In this document: positions 44,347 through 56,318 of the stretch, in pieces
Layout of the letters: every line of letters starts with the position of its first letter
Numbering within the stretch: the stretch's first letter is position 1
Source of the DNA: Trichodelitschia bisporula
Lineage: Eukaryota; Ascomycota; Dothideomycetes; Phaeotrichales; Phaeotrichaceae
Direction of reading: 5' to 3'
Assembly (NCBI GenBank): GCA_010356995.1
Contig: ML996701.1
Location: 488,963-552,962 of the forward strand
Length of the DNA stretch: 64,000 nucleotides
Position numbers and translations under genes: made by a program
The notes under the pieces: generated by a model
Database searches by the model: none
The model's input: only the letters and a program-made list of their open reading frames with translations
What the model was told of the DNA's origin: nothing

Positions 44347-45714
44347 TCAACCCTGTTCCTTTTTATCGCCAGCAGGACCTTCACCCGTGCGGCCCTGGGC
44401 CCGTTCACCACCGGCGACTTGAGCCTCCACGTCCATCTCCTTCTCCTCACCCACCCTGTTTTCCTCCGAACGTTCACTGCGGGCGAACTGAGCCTCAACA
44501 TCCATCTCTTTCTCCTCCCCACTCACGCTCGTATCAGCGTTCTGCGTCTCGAGGACGTACTCATCGTACTTCTTGCCCGCGCGCTTGGCTGCTTCGCGGA
44601 CATTGCGCGTGCGGTAGAGCCAGACCAGATGCGACGATACGATGCCGATTTCAAGGACGAGGCTGTGGACCGGTTAACGAACGCCCCATGTGTCATCGGT
44701 TTGGCATATGAAGAGGGGTCCAGTAGACAAGGGACTCACACGCAAATGTACGAGACACCTCCGATGACGTCAAAGCTGCGTTGTACCGCTGTGTTTGTCA
44801 GCCCCACCACGATCCCAAGAAAAAGAAGCACACGCACCCAACGCGAGCATCGAAAACAGAGCCCCGGACCAGTCAATGGCCAGAAACATGAAGTCTGTTC
44901 GTCTTAGTCCCGGAAGCAGCCAGTCCACTGGAATTGACGTACTAAGCCCAACGACGCGACCGCGCCGCTTCCATATCTCAAAGTACGGAGGAATGAGTCC
45001 GAGAACGAAGAGCACGACGGCGACGACGCCAATGAGCGTTATCGGCCACTCGACACCGCGAGAGTATGGACCCTGGGACGTCAGCTGGTCTAGACGGCGA
45101 CTGGGGTTGTAAAATCGGGGTACGGACCCGCAATGTCAGGACCAGCACGACTTCCAGCCCGCCGAACACCGTCATCGTGACGAGAGTAATGAGTGTGGCC
45201 TGCCATATCTTGAACTTACTGTTGGACGTAAGCAACCCGGTCCCAAGCCAACATTGTCCCAATGAGCGCTCACTTGTGGTACACCAGCGTTTGCGCCCAG
45301 CAGATGAGGCAAAGGAAGCAGAAAATCTGGGGCTGCGTTTGAATGGGTATGTTGAAATTCTGTCGCCAGTGTAAGCATTGTGGCCCCGCCTCTAGAGTGG
45401 GCTTACTTGGATGATGGAGTAGGCGCCAAATGGAGCCATGCCTAGCCCGTGTTAGGCCTTCTCCACACTTCGTGACAAGGAAGCTCCGTACACACGGCCC
45501 AAAGGAAGAGCATGAGGCCGGGAACGCCCTCAGTCGTTCCCCTACGCCAATTATGCCATATCCTGCGATAGGTTAGTGATCGAGATTCGCCATCTCAACC
45601 GCCGCGAGGTGTACGAACTGCGGTAGAATCTGCCGAGTATCAGTGCCAGTCCATAGTATGCTCGACAACTAGACCAAAAGATAACTCGGACTGCATACCT
45701 GGACACACCAGCAG
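44347..45714 (-). CDS. PQ-loop repeat membrane protein, 5' end unresolved
   Basis: Eleven exons on the minus strand: 45714..45699 (16 nt), 45629..45619 (11 nt), 45562..45492, 45441..45407, 45359..45274, 45218..45128, 45072..44943, 44894..44838, 44788..44740 and 44662..44347, plus one or more missing 5' exons. Phase is kept. The product reads CWCVQ|ILPQ|IWHNWRRGTTEGVPGL, the first PQ-loop; then FGAYSIIQNFNIPIQTQPQI, QTLVYHNKFKIWQATL, and the second loop GLIPPYFEIWKRRGRVVGLNF, FLAIDWSGALFSMLAL, and VIGGVSYICVLVLEIGIVSSH. These match fungal PQ-loop proteins related to lysosomal/vacuolar cationic amino acid exporters (Ypq/PQLC2 group). A cytosolic tail has GEEKEMDVEAQ twice. A likely start lies between 45715 and about 45900; I could not fix it. 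Confidence 0.8.
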
Positions 45715-47485
45715 CTGTCAAACGACAACAATGACCCGGATCAGCTTCCTTCTCGCTAAAGCCAAGCGTGGCAGTGGAAGATTGGGTCGCGAGCTTTACT
45801 CACACTATTCGTCAAGGTAAGTAGTCTGAAAGAGATTTACACGGCATATACGCAACAATGCGCCAAGACGCACACACCATGGGTTGTGGTGGTACAGCGC
45901 CGTGGGTAGCCTCGCAGCCGGGAAGGAAGGGGCCACTCAACTTGTTCCAATGGTCTGTGGGCGTCGCAAAAGGATTCAGCGCGTGCACTCAGCAGTAATT
46001 ATATCCCATGACCAAAAAGGAAGCCTTACACCTAGCACATTGGCAGCCTAGACACCGGGAGGATCAGCTTTCATGCAAAACGTGCGGCGGGACAAGTAGC
46101 GGGCCAGGTACCGACCGGAGGGATGTCGGTTTGGGGCGCCATGGAGCTGGGGAAGCTTAAATCACGCAAAGAGCGAAACGGCGTAAGGCGGAAGTAAGGA
46201 CCTGACTCGAGGTGGTGTACTCATGTAGGGAAGAAGATGGTGGGTGGATGGCAAAATGAAGGTGGCGCGCTATATATACCGTTGTTTGCGCCTTCACTCC
46301 AAAGCGCTTTCACCCAGCAGTGCCTTCCAGTCAACGGCAAGGCTGACACCTCACCTGTCAAGCAACCGCGATTGACGGGATCCATGTCGAAAGTTAGGCC
46401 CATCTGCGCCGAACGCCTAGATAGCAAAAGGGAAGGCTCGAGCAGAGAAGATAGGAAAGAGGGTGGGGCATCTCCGCAGCAGCCGCGACCCCCCAGATTC
46501 AGCTGCCATGTGGCAAACAGCCAAAGGAAGGTTGGGCAGAGGCGTGCGAACGGAATAATCCCAGCTCACCAGTTGGAGGCCTATAGTCGCATCAGTCTGG
46601 CTTGCCTAGTAGAAGGGAGATACAAGAACCGCAAGCGGTGGCTAAAGGCGAACCGCAGTAGCCAACGAGAATAACGGCCTGAAGTCACAGATACTGAGTG
46701 GGGAAACAGGGCTTAAGCGTCCAGCCAGCCAGCCGCGGAACACAGAGCCTAGACGCGGTGCTTCCTGCGAGTAACCGAACGGGCATCGGGATGCATCCTG
46801 CCTCGCACCAAAATTACTAGTGCCGGGGAAGGGGGATTGGCGACATCAAAGCAGAGTGGCTTGCTGGAACCATCAACAATCGCAGCTTCTTTCAAACGAC
46901 AGTGGCTATAAACAAAGCCAATGGACGCCCGCCGGGATGAACCTGACATGATGTATCAGGTATCGCTCGGAGCACCTATTCGTCCCTTTCCAAGGTGGCG
47001 GAAATCGTGGGAATCGCGATGAACACGCTAGTGGAAAATCTGGCGGCTCCACATCCCCGCACCCAAATGCTCTAGCAACTCTAGGCAAAAACTGGTATGT
47101 TCAAGGCTACGCGCTGGTCCACATATCGAAAGTCCAGCCATCGGATGATCGGGCCTCGGGGAAGGCGGCAGCGCTACAGAACAGAGGCTAGCTGGAAGAA
47201 GCAGGCTACTGCTGACGCCGACAGAGGGATAATACGGTCAAGAGGAAGATTTCGCCCAGCCTGCCATTGGTTGGGGGTCGGGAACATCTGGGTGATTACC
47301 AGCACTTTGGGTTTGCTCCATATTCGACCCGGTTTAGGGCGGGGTCAAGCACTGATGGTGACGGGCGTTTGGCCAACTGGGAGGCACGCGAGCACATCTT
47401 CAGTTCGGAACTATCAGTAGTGGCAGCAACGGCGGCGGCGGCAGCGGTAACGATAACAAGTAGTAGGAATGGTGCTTATGAGGTA

Positions 47486-47507
47486 GGGATGGGATGGGAT
47501 GGGATGG
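47486..47507 (+). repeat. Short (GGGAT)n repeat
   Basis: Four perfect copies of GGGAT followed by GG. Too short and too internal to be called telomeric. Confidence 0.8.
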
Positions 47508-50286
47508 AGGCCAGGTGCGGGGCTGTGTGTGATTGGCGAAGCTCGGGGTAATTCCCGCTGCCAGGAACAGGCCTGGGAGGTCTCATGGCCAACTGCAAGG
47601 GGATGGACCATCAGCCTCTACACAGCATTAGGAACAGAATGAGCTTGTACATACGACGACGATCACAGGAGACGGTGGTTGGACACCCGGCGTGTGAGAG
47701 GTGGCCGGTGTGAAAGGCCAAGTGATGGGACGTAACGAAGTGACGAGACCGGAGGCTCGACGACGCGGAAGCAAGGAGGGGTAAACGGATGTGATGGCGC
47801 TTCGTGCGGCTGGACCTGCTTCTTGCTGCTGCTGAATGGTGGGACGGCGGAAGAGACGTGGGAATAGTAGAGCAGGCTGGTTAGAGGAGCTACAGTACAT
47901 AGAACTAGTAGTTGGATAACACGGCTAAGAAGCTGGAGCCGTTTGATGCAGGAGGAGACTGCTCAGCCAACTGGAGTGGGGGGAAGTGGTGAAGAGGGTG
48001 GGACGGAAGGCTTCAAGTCGTCATACCGGCATAGGACTAAAGAGAGAGAAGGTGGGTTTGATGCTGAGATGAAAGATTGTCAGCTACAGTAGCTTGATGC
48101 TTCGGCTATGCAGCGAGAAAATGAGCCAGAGAGCTGCGGGTGGAGTGCAGCAGAGGTGCAGTTGCGGGATGCGTCCCGATCACGTGATGAGTAACATCCC
48201 CTCGCTCTTGACTCTTTTTTTGACGGCCTTTTCGCTTGTCCTCCCTCACTCTTTACTCCACTCCATTCCCCTCACATTGCAAACGTATCTGCGCTCTTGA
48301 TAATGTGCTCCAGCAGTGAGTATGTCCTTAACGTCATTCGAAGATGAAAGTATCGTCGATCTCCCCGTAACCGCAGCTCCAAACCACAAGACACCCTGCA
48401 AAATGCGCACGTCAACCCCATCATGCAGACATTCTCACCAAAGACAGCCGCAACATGCGAAGATCTTGCACAGGGCGTCGAAATGTGTAAACTAGCGCCA
48501 AACGACTGAACGGAAGCTGGGATCGAAATGTGCATCCCATAGGCCGCAGTGCAAGCCCGGGTTCCCAGGCCCAAGGTGATCGATAAACACTTACAACCCC
48601 AACTCCATGGCGCGGGACGCTTTCCATAATTACCGTGCGCCAATCGATGCGGGGTTCAATTCTTTAGTCACCGTTTTCTCTTCCCAGCCTCGCGCCACGC
48701 CGCCACGCTCGCCGGATAGATGCTCCGGGCTCCAACCACTACCTCCTTTCTCGTGCTGCGGAGAAGCAGCCATTGAGCCATCAAACGGTGTGATAATGCC
48801 GGAGACACGCGAGGGTGAGATGCACGAGCGGCACAGTAAGGCCGAGTGCAGCGTGGCAGGCCGGTTCAATCCATGCTTTTTATCTTCTGTCCAATTCTTC
48901 CATTCTGATGGGTTCATCAAACCCATAAGGTTAGCCGAACTTCAACCAACCAGCACGTCCGTCCCCTCCATCAGAGATCAGATTATCCTTCTCCTCACCA
49001 GAATGACTGAAATCATGGAAGACGATCATCGATTCATCAGACGGAGGTGCGTCAGGCCGCATATGTGGCGGGAATCAGCGCAATAGACAGGCCAAGCGCC
49101 AATGCTCACTCCTAGAACTAGACTGCAAGGTGCGAGCGAACTCAACACCTGCGAATTATCGACAGCACGCTACTGCACTCTGCGAAGTGCGCAATAAAGC
49201 ATTGGAGCTAGTGGTCTCCAGCATACCCCTTGGCACATCGGGGACATGCAAAACTCCACTGCCGATCCTTCGACATACGACGGGCGCCTCATCCGCCGTG
49301 ATATTTGACTCTCAACCGTTTTTCGACCACCGGCGTCGCAAGCAGTCCGCCTTGGAACGCGCGGGCTGCCGAAGAGTCCACCCTTGTCAATCCTTCCATG
49401 TACATTTCGGCAGACCCATGTAACGTTGCAATCCTTCCTCCAACCACGCCTCTTGGCATCGCCATGGACGAGGCCCCGAACCACATCACCACATTCTCAC
49501 GGCGGAAAGCGCGTTAACGTCAAGAAATAAGGCTCGCAGACGCCAGTCCATCTCGAACCACCCCCCTAGGCTGTACCCGTCCCGCGCAGCAGCATGCGCT
49601 GAATAAGGCTCCCAGTGCCAATCGCCAGCAGCCAGCAGCGCCGCCGTGTAACCACTTCACCACCCAGCCCCACCCCCGCCGCGGCCAGTCCCGCGCGTCG
49701 TACGGGAAGCGTTTCGTTCCGCGCCGTAGACAGGCAGCTGAGCATCCATAAACCATCCACATACCCTCCTCCCACCGTCGCACCGCATGCGGAGAAAATT
49801 CCGACCCCAAACGCCTCGTCGAGCGTCACACAGCGTCTGGCATCCAAACCACCATGAAGTCCCATCTCCATCTGCCCGGGCCCGTTTGCCGAGTTATTCC
49901 ATACCTGCCCTCCGGACTCGCTCCTCCCCACCTATGCACTCCTGCCTTATTAATCATCTCCACCCCAGCGCCTACGAGCGCCCAGGCGCGGCTTACGCTG
50001 AACACGAAGGCCCCACAGCGGCAGCAGCGTCATATGCGGAAGGAGGTCGAGCAGCGATGTGCGTTGTGGCAGTGGCGTGGCATGCGGGAGGGAAGGAGGG
50101 GGGCGTTCCGCCTGTTGCGCCGCGCCAAAAGCCCACCATGATCGTAGGGCTTGGGCTCCGTGAATTTCTTCTTTCTGACAGTCAGCGAGCGAGCTTCGGC
50201 AGGCCCTCGGACACACGCTACAGTTGACGCGAGTGTGCCTGGATGCACTAATCAGCTTCGCTGGCTGCGTTTCCGGCATCCCTCGC

Positions 50287-50333
50287 GCCCATCCCCCTCG
50301 AGCCCATCCCCCTCGAGCCCATCCCCTTCGAGC
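50287..50333 (+). repeat. 15-bp tandem repeat, three copies
   Basis: Three adjacent copies of GCCCATCCCCCTCGA, the last with one change (CCCCTTCGAG). Lies downstream of any gene resolved here. Confidence 0.85.
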
Positions 50334-50904
50334 CTAACCCCCCCACTGTACCCTTCAGCGATAAGGCTGCTGCAAGTTGCGCCTCGCGGACCCTTCCCCC
50401 ACACACCAAGGCACGCAGATGCACACCGGTAAGATTAGAGACCTGGTTGAATTACGACTTTACTACATGGGTGCACCCGATATCGGAGAGTGATTCAGAC
50501 AGAGAGAGAGACAGGGGGGGAATAGTATAGGGAAAAAAGGGGAAGCACAAAAAACGTGGGGGGGAACAAAGGCAGACAAGAAGACTGAGCTGCGCAAGGA
50601 AAACAAGCTGGGAGAGGGGGCCGACCGCGTAAATACTCCGCGCGAGACCAAGAGCCCTCCTCCTGCGTCAAAAGGGGGGTCCACAGCATAAAAGGCCCTC
50701 GCTTCCCCCGCACCACTCAGAATCGCTTGGAAAACAAAACACCCGTTTTAACCGCGAATCAAGCACATAGTACGCGCGCACACACGCCCGTCTCTTCGCC
50801 CCTCATGTTGCACCGCGAAATCTTCCTGTATGCCGTACTGTCAGCAACGTACTGCCACCCTCTTGGATTTCCTATGTGAGGATTGCGCCCGTTGTGCCAT
50901 CCGT

Positions 50905-52367
50905 CTATGCCTCGTCCGCATCTTCCGGGTGAAGGGCATTGTGTTGTTCCCGGTTCATCCGAGCCTCGATCTCCTTGAGCTGGCTCTCGCGTGCCAAAAG
51001 TTCTTGCCTCTTCTCGTTGATCTCCCTCTGCACCTTGACTTCGATCTCGCGCAGCTTCTCCTCTTCCCGACGCAGCTGTTCCTCCTTTAGGCGCACAGAC
51101 TGGGAAGCAAGATCCTCGGGATTCATAGATGAGTCGCTACCAACTATTAGTGGGTAATTAAGAAGAACGAAATGTGGGAACGTACGCAGCAGCGCCACCC
51201 TCGACGCTCTTGCTGAGCTTCTCCGTCCGGTAATTCTCATATAGGAAGTCGTGCGTGATTTCCTTGAGATCAGCCAGATGGCTGTGCAGAAGCGCGCTCC
51301 GCACCGCGAGGAAGTCCGAGTGCCGGGGGTTGTCAACCTCAACGATACCCCAAGGGTACTGCCGTGCGCGGACTTTGCGGCCGTTGACCTCCACGACATC
51401 CTCGGAGCCAACAATGGCGAACGGCATCAGGCCACGCAGCTCGGCGTTCTCCTCAACCGTGTCCTCGTCGTCCTCCTCAATGTCGTAGGGGAAGTTGTAG
51501 ACGGGGATACGGTAGTGCTCGATATCCTCCATGACGAGCTTCTTCGATTCGGCCAGCTCAGCCGGTGTGAGGGCGTCGGCTTTGCCGATCACAGGGATAA
51601 CGTTGACACGCGGCGACAGGCGCTTCATCAGCTCGATGTCGAGTTCGCGAAGGCTAGCCTCATTTAGCACGCCATGCATGAGATCCTGCAATCAACTCAC
51701 CCGTGCCCAGTGGGCGTAATGAAGTACAGGAGAACATGAACGCGGTTATCCCGGAAGCGTGGGTTACGCTTGATGCGCGATTCCTCAGCAAGAATATCGT
51801 CATACTGCCGCTCGAGGTAGCCGACGATCTCAGAGAAGCTATGCGTGTGAGCCCTTGGTCATGCAGCGTGGCGCTTGTGCAACCGCACTTACCTTGCCTC
51901 GTTGTCAATCTGGTCGCCGAAGCCGGGTGTGTCGACAATGGTAAGCGAGATGCGCGTGCCCTCCTCATCCAGTTCTGTGGTCGTTAGGGGATGTGTGCTT
52001 CGATAATAAGTCGGAAGCCTTACCGACGGTGATTGGCTTGATCTTGACACCCTCCTCGAGGTGTGCCGTGGTGGGATCATCCGAATCCTTGTGATGAAGC
52101 ACCTTCTTGCCGCAGAGAGTGTTGACGAAGGTAGTCCGGCCTATTTGTCGCGTGGGGTTAGCAAGGATCCAACTCTGGGACTGTGGAGAGGCTTACCAGT
52201 GCCTGACGCGCCGCAGACCATCAGACAGAACTGGATGCCCTTCTTGACATTTTTCTTTCGGCGAATCTTTCCAAGCTATCAGCATATTTTGTCTTGTCAG
52301 CTGCCAAACAATGGCATAAAAACAGCGAAGGGCAAATGCATACGGCATTTATGGAGGCGGAAGACAT
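50905..52367 (-). CDS. CDC3: Septin, CDC3/AspB type
   Basis: Seven exons: 52367..52344, 52275..52197, 52140..52024, 51974..51893, 51838..51701, 51653..51186 and 51136..50905, giving 379 residues in phase throughout. The G1 loop reads GASGTGRTTFVNTLCGKK, the variant of the CDC3 group; G3 is DTPGFGD and G4 is GKADALT (AKAD in most septins). The septin unique element region is present (IVGSEDVV, RQYPWGIVEVDN, HSDF, LYENYRTEKLS). The tail from about residue 305 is a heptad coiled coil (RLKEEQLRREEEKLREIE) as in CDC3 and CDC12. It builds the hetero-oligomeric septin filaments at the neck or septum. The N-terminus is short compared with S. cerevisiae Cdc3 but usual for AspB-type proteins. Divergent from HSV2, 0.8 kb apart. 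Confidence 0.93.
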
Positions 52368-53199
52368 GATGTGCGCCGGGGGGGGAATCTTTGGTTTGGT
52401 GATGAATTGGTGGCGTGTCAAGGGACGAGCAGACAATTAAGTCGGCTTGTGGGTTGGATTACAACTGCAGGAGCAGAATTGAACCGCGAAAGACGATGGT
52501 GGAGAACGTGACGATGTTGGGGATGAAAGGTTGATGATGGGGTTTGGACACAGAGTACGTTTGACGGTGAGGTCGTCGCTGCTACTTTTCCTCCGGGGGG
52601 CGGGAGGATTCTGGGGGGACGAGAAAGTCCGCAAAGGGGCTCGTCCACATACGGGCTAGCTCGGCTTGGCAGTGGAGCTTCCCGATCGGGGCCTAACGCA
52701 GCTTGGGTGACTTGAGCCTCAGGCACAAACGTGCAACCTTGAACCGACGACACTCGATTATCCAGACGGAAATTGGTGGGGAGCATCTCGAACTCTGAAT
52801 AAAGACAGCGTCGTCTCTTGACGTTTCTTTGTATCTTCTAGTTTTGAGTGTGCATCATTTGCCCTTTTCCTCATCGGCTGGGACCGCATCTTTGTCCCCG
52901 TTCAACCACCGAACCATCAAACACTCGTCGGCCCACGCAACAAATCCCTGTCTTTCCCCACCAAGCCAACCAAGCCTGTCTGTGGAGGCTCACGGCTCAC
53001 AAGGCCGGGCTGTTGTCACCTGTCCACGTATCACGGCGCCTGTCACTATGCTCTTCAACAAATGCCACTGCTCTGCGTTTGCCATCCAGAGCGAGTGAAA
53101 CGGGGCGCAAAGCTTCATTTCCATCTACGGGCATCACAGATACACCCGAATAGCCGTTGCTGCTGAGATAACCTGTTCGGTCCTTCTTCGGCAGACAAG
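52368..53199. other. Divergent promoter region CDC3/HSV2, 830 bp
   Basis: Lies between two divergent starts, so it carries both promoters. No coding sequence or repeat recognised. Confidence 0.6.
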
Positions 53200-54948
53200 A
53201 TGAATGTTCGGCAGCCGCTCAACTTTTCAGAAGACCCGATTGTTCTCGGGGTGGAGCTGAATGACGAGAGTAAAATATTTACCGTTGGTATCCCCGACGG
53301 ATACAAAGGTCTGCGCAACGATCGCCTCATAAATGTGGTGGCGTTCCACTCTGTTCATCTCTGACAGTTCGTAGTCTACGACGCCAAATTGTGCCGTCTA
53401 ATATATACACGAGGTCAGTCAAGAAAGTCTGAACTTTGTCCATTCACCCTGTGGAGCGCAGTTTACGAGAAGAGAGGATGAAATGTATCGTGATTTTAGA
53501 TCTTACTCTCATCGCTGCATGTTTTTTGATCGTGCTCAACACAAATCTTCCTTAGTTCGATGACACTGTATTGTACTCCTGCTATTTCATGAGCTAGAAT
53601 CCTAAGCTTGGAGGCTAACGGGTTGCAGAGTTTGGCGGTAGCATCTCGTATGCGTCTACGTTGCTCAGAACGCCCTTTGTCGGCATAATAGGTGGCGGTC
53701 CATCGCCCTACTATCCTCCAAACAAGGTAAACCACCTTCGGACATAGACGTCCTATTGCTAAATCTGAACAGTTCGTTCTCTGGAATGACAAACACGCAA
53801 CTGAGGCCTTCAAAATTGAGTTCTCGGCAACGCCAATTCGAGCATGTCTGACAAAGAACCATCTTGCCATGGTCTTCGAGGAAGGGGTGACGTTGAACGA
53901 TCTACAGCCATACTTTCAAGACAATAGGCAGACAAAGCGGCTTGGAATCTACGATACGGCTTCCAATCCCCGTGGACTCTGCTGTCTCGGCCAGAAGCGC
54001 CTCATCTTCCCCGGACGCACAAAGGGCCAAGTGCAAATCGTCCATATCGGCAGTAAGACAATAGATATCATTCCAGCGCACACCAGCGCCCTCAGTGCTC
54101 TCGCCTTGAGCAAGGACGAGACACTCCTTGCAACCACCAGCGATACAGGAACGCTCATCCGTGTATGGTCCGTCGCCAGCAAGTCCCGCCTGCACGAGTT
54201 TCGCCGTGGCCTGGATCCAGCAACCATATTCTCCCTTGCCTTTTCCCCATCCGCCCGTTACCTCGCCGTAACATCTGACAAGTCGACCCTACACATTTTC
54301 GACGTGCCCTCACACGCCCCAGACTCGCATCCACCAACCCCAGAGCCTGTCTCACGACCCAAGCGGCACTCGAATGCCTCCCTCAAGCCCCGCACCGCCT
54401 CCGTTAGCAAGCCCCGCCGACCCACACCGCCACCACCAGTCGACGACGATGATTTCGGCTTGGACGCCCTTTCCTTTTCTGAAGATTCGTTGAGCACATC
54501 CGAGACCGGTAGCCCGCACGCCACGCTGCCCCCCTCTATCATCGAGCCCCCGCATTCACCGTCCGGACCTCGCCGACCTTCCTCGCATCTCAGCTCCAGC
54601 CCCGACGTTATCAAAGCGGCGGATACGGCGGGGTACATGGCGCCACAGAAGTACGGTGCGTTGGCGAGTCTGCCGTATGCGCCACGGATTCTGTCCGATA
54701 CGTATAGTAGCATGTCATGTCGGTTTGAGATTGGGGATGAGAGGTCTAGGGGGAAGGGGCCAGGTGAGAAAGGGATGGGACCGGCGAAGGGGGTTGTGGG
54801 GTGGCTTGAGGAGGATGTGCTTGTTGTGGTTGGGGCGGGGGAAGATGCGCGGTGGGAGAAATTTAGAGTGGGTATGGATGGGGAAGGGAAGAAAGCGGTT
54901 GGGAGAGTTGGATGGAGGAAGTATCTCGAGGAGGATGGGCTGGATTAG
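53200..54948 (+). CDS. HSV2: PROPPIN WD40 protein, Hsv2/WIPI4 (WDR45) type
   Basis: Four exons: 53200..53308, 53375..53413, 53629..53726 and 53773..54948, giving 473 residues in phase. Introns are 66, 215 and 46 bp; the middle one is far longer than any other here. The blade pattern is continuous: FTVGIPDGYKVYDAKLCRLI, YTREFGGSISYASTLLRTPF, VGIIGGGPSPYYPPNKFVLW, RTKGQVQIVHI, TSDTGTLIRVWS. The FRRG motif (HEFRRGLDPATIFSLAFS), which binds PI3P and PI(3,5)P2, marks the family, and PPNKFVLWND points to the Hsv2/WDR45 subgroup rather than Atg18. A low-complexity serine/proline insertion of about 120 residues follows SDKSTLHIFDVPS, in the place of the membrane-inserting loop 6CD. It should act at endosomal and autophagic membranes (selective autophagy). 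Confidence 0.92.
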
Positions 54949-55361
54949 GGGACTGTGCGCTTGTGTGTTCAGTTTGACGATGCTTTGTGAATGATTGCAT
55001 GTGGCGCATTTTGGGGGTTCAGGGACCGCTGAGAGTTCATGATATGATGTCTGTTCTTGATAGAAATTGCATATGGAGAGGAGCTACGAAGACCTTGGGC
55101 ACTTCAGCTTCAATGTTCGAAACTTGGTATTAGGTCATAATGCTGAGATGATTTATGAACAACCGGGTCGGGTTGCCGGGCCCATTTTGGGCAGATGTAA
55201 AATATGTACATCCACTTGGACTCTCAATTTCTTGAAAAACGTAACTTAGACGCTCCGCTGTGCCCTGAAGGGAAGTGACAAATACCAGTCGCCTCACGAA
55301 CAGTCCTGAAAATCAAGGTTGTGGCCTTCAAGATGCTGCTATCTATTTGCACTCACACAAG
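54949..55361. other. Convergent intergenic region, about 410 bp
   Basis: Between the stops of HSV2 and IST3. Terminators of both lie here; nothing else seen. Confidence 0.6.
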
Positions 55362-56318
55362 CTACCGTTTTCTATCCCTCGAGCGGTCCTTCGAGTCGTC
55401 TCTTGACACGCTCTCCTTGGATCGGGGCCTCTCCTGCCTCCGCCTCCTCCGCTTCCCCTCCTCGTATGAGTCGACCGACGGCGACCGCGCAGGCGCCGGC
55501 GAGCGGAGCCTATCTTTAGGTTTCGACTCCTTGCCGCGTTTGTAATCATCCTCCGGCGATCGATGCCGCTCTCTCTCCCGCCTCCGCCGCTTCACCCGAC
55601 TCTCATCCGAATCATCAGCCTCAACCGGCGTCCCCGTCCTTTCCCTCCGCGAATGTCGACTCTCCTTCTCCCGCCTCCTCGATTTATCCTTGTCGCCATC
55701 CTCATCCCCATGCCGTGACCGATGCGACCGATGCTTGTGCTTGCCCCCCTTCTTCTCCTTCAACTCCAACTTCGCCAGCGCCCTTGCCACCTCCTCGCGC
55801 TTCTTCTGCACCATATACGCCTTCATAGGGTCATCATCATCCTCAGTACGAATCAAATCAGCCAACTCCTTCTCCTCCTTCAGCATCGGTCTTTGCGGAA
55901 CCTCCTCCTCACTCTGATCCTCCTCAACCGGCGGCGGCTCATCCCCATACGTATTATCGCGCAGATCCGCGCCCTCCTTGACCTTATACCGCGTGTGATC
56001 CACGCGTAGCACGCGACCCAACACGCTCGCGCCACTCAGGTTGTCCACTGCTAGCTCGCAGCTGCGCTGATCTTCGTACTTGAGGAAAGCAAAGCCTTTG
56101 CTCTTGCCCGTCTCTTTGTCGCGGACGAGGTTGATGTAGACGGGCTCACCGTACTGGGAGAAGATGGTGATGACGTCGCCTTCGGAGAGTTCGAAGGGTA
56201 GCCCGCCGATGTAGATAAAGGCTGTGTCGTCGTAGTCGCGGTGCCAGGAGCCGCCGGAGGGGGTTACGGCGTCGAGTTCGCGCTGGTTGAGGAGCGCAGT
56301 TTGGCGGATTGCGTTCAT
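55362..56318 (-). CDS. IST3: RNA-binding protein of the spliceosomal RES complex (Ist3/Snu17, RBMX2)
   Basis: A single exon of 318 residues from the ATG at 56318, which gives the conserved start MNAIRQTALLNQRELDAV. The RRM follows at about residues 33-112: RNP2 FIYIGGL, RNP1 KGFAFLKY, with WHRDYDDTAFIYIGGLPFEL and VLGRVLRVDHTRYKV as in Ist3. Next comes an acidic linker and a long arginine/serine/lysine/glutamate-rich tail with many RRRE, SRD and KHKHRSH stretches. With Bud13 and Pml1 it forms the RES complex on the activated spliceosome, needed for splicing of weak introns and pre-mRNA retention. The tail is long as in RBMX2 of animals; the yeast protein is much shorter (148 residues). Divergent from the dynein gene with 392 bp between starts. 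Confidence 0.93.
   Translation of the reverse strand: MNAIRQTALLNQRELDAVTPSGGSWHRDYDDTAFIYIGGLPFELSEGDVITIFSQYGEPVYINLVRDKETGKSKGFAFLKYEDQRSCELAVDNLSGASVLGRVLRVDHTRYKVKEGADLRDNTYGDEPPPVEEDQSEEEVPQRPMLKEEKELADLIRTEDDDDPMKAYMVQKKREEVARALAKLELKEKKGGKHKHRSHRSRHGDEDGDKDKSRRREKESRHSRRERTGTPVEADDSDESRVKRRRRERERHRSPEDDYKRGKESKPKDRLRSPAPARSPSVDSYEEGKRRRRRQERPRSKESVSRDDSKDRSRDRKR

Larger units (their letters stand above)
45715..50904. other. Stretch of 5.2 kb without a resolved gene
   Basis: The left end must hold the first exon of the PQ-loop gene and its promoter. Elsewhere only weak coding signals appear. On the minus strand, frames at 48272..48643, 49289..49492 and 49566..49931 have membrane-protein-like composition (for example GIFSACGATVGGGYVDGLWM) and splice-like signals between them, so a spliced membrane protein gene at about 48.3-50.0 kb is possible, but I cannot name a family or fix its exons. 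Two simple repeats are listed separately. No RNA gene found. Confidence 0.4.

Noticed and set aside
47486-47507. (GGGAT)n as a telomere-like repeat
   Set aside because: Only four units, internal, and far from the window ends; simple microsatellite.
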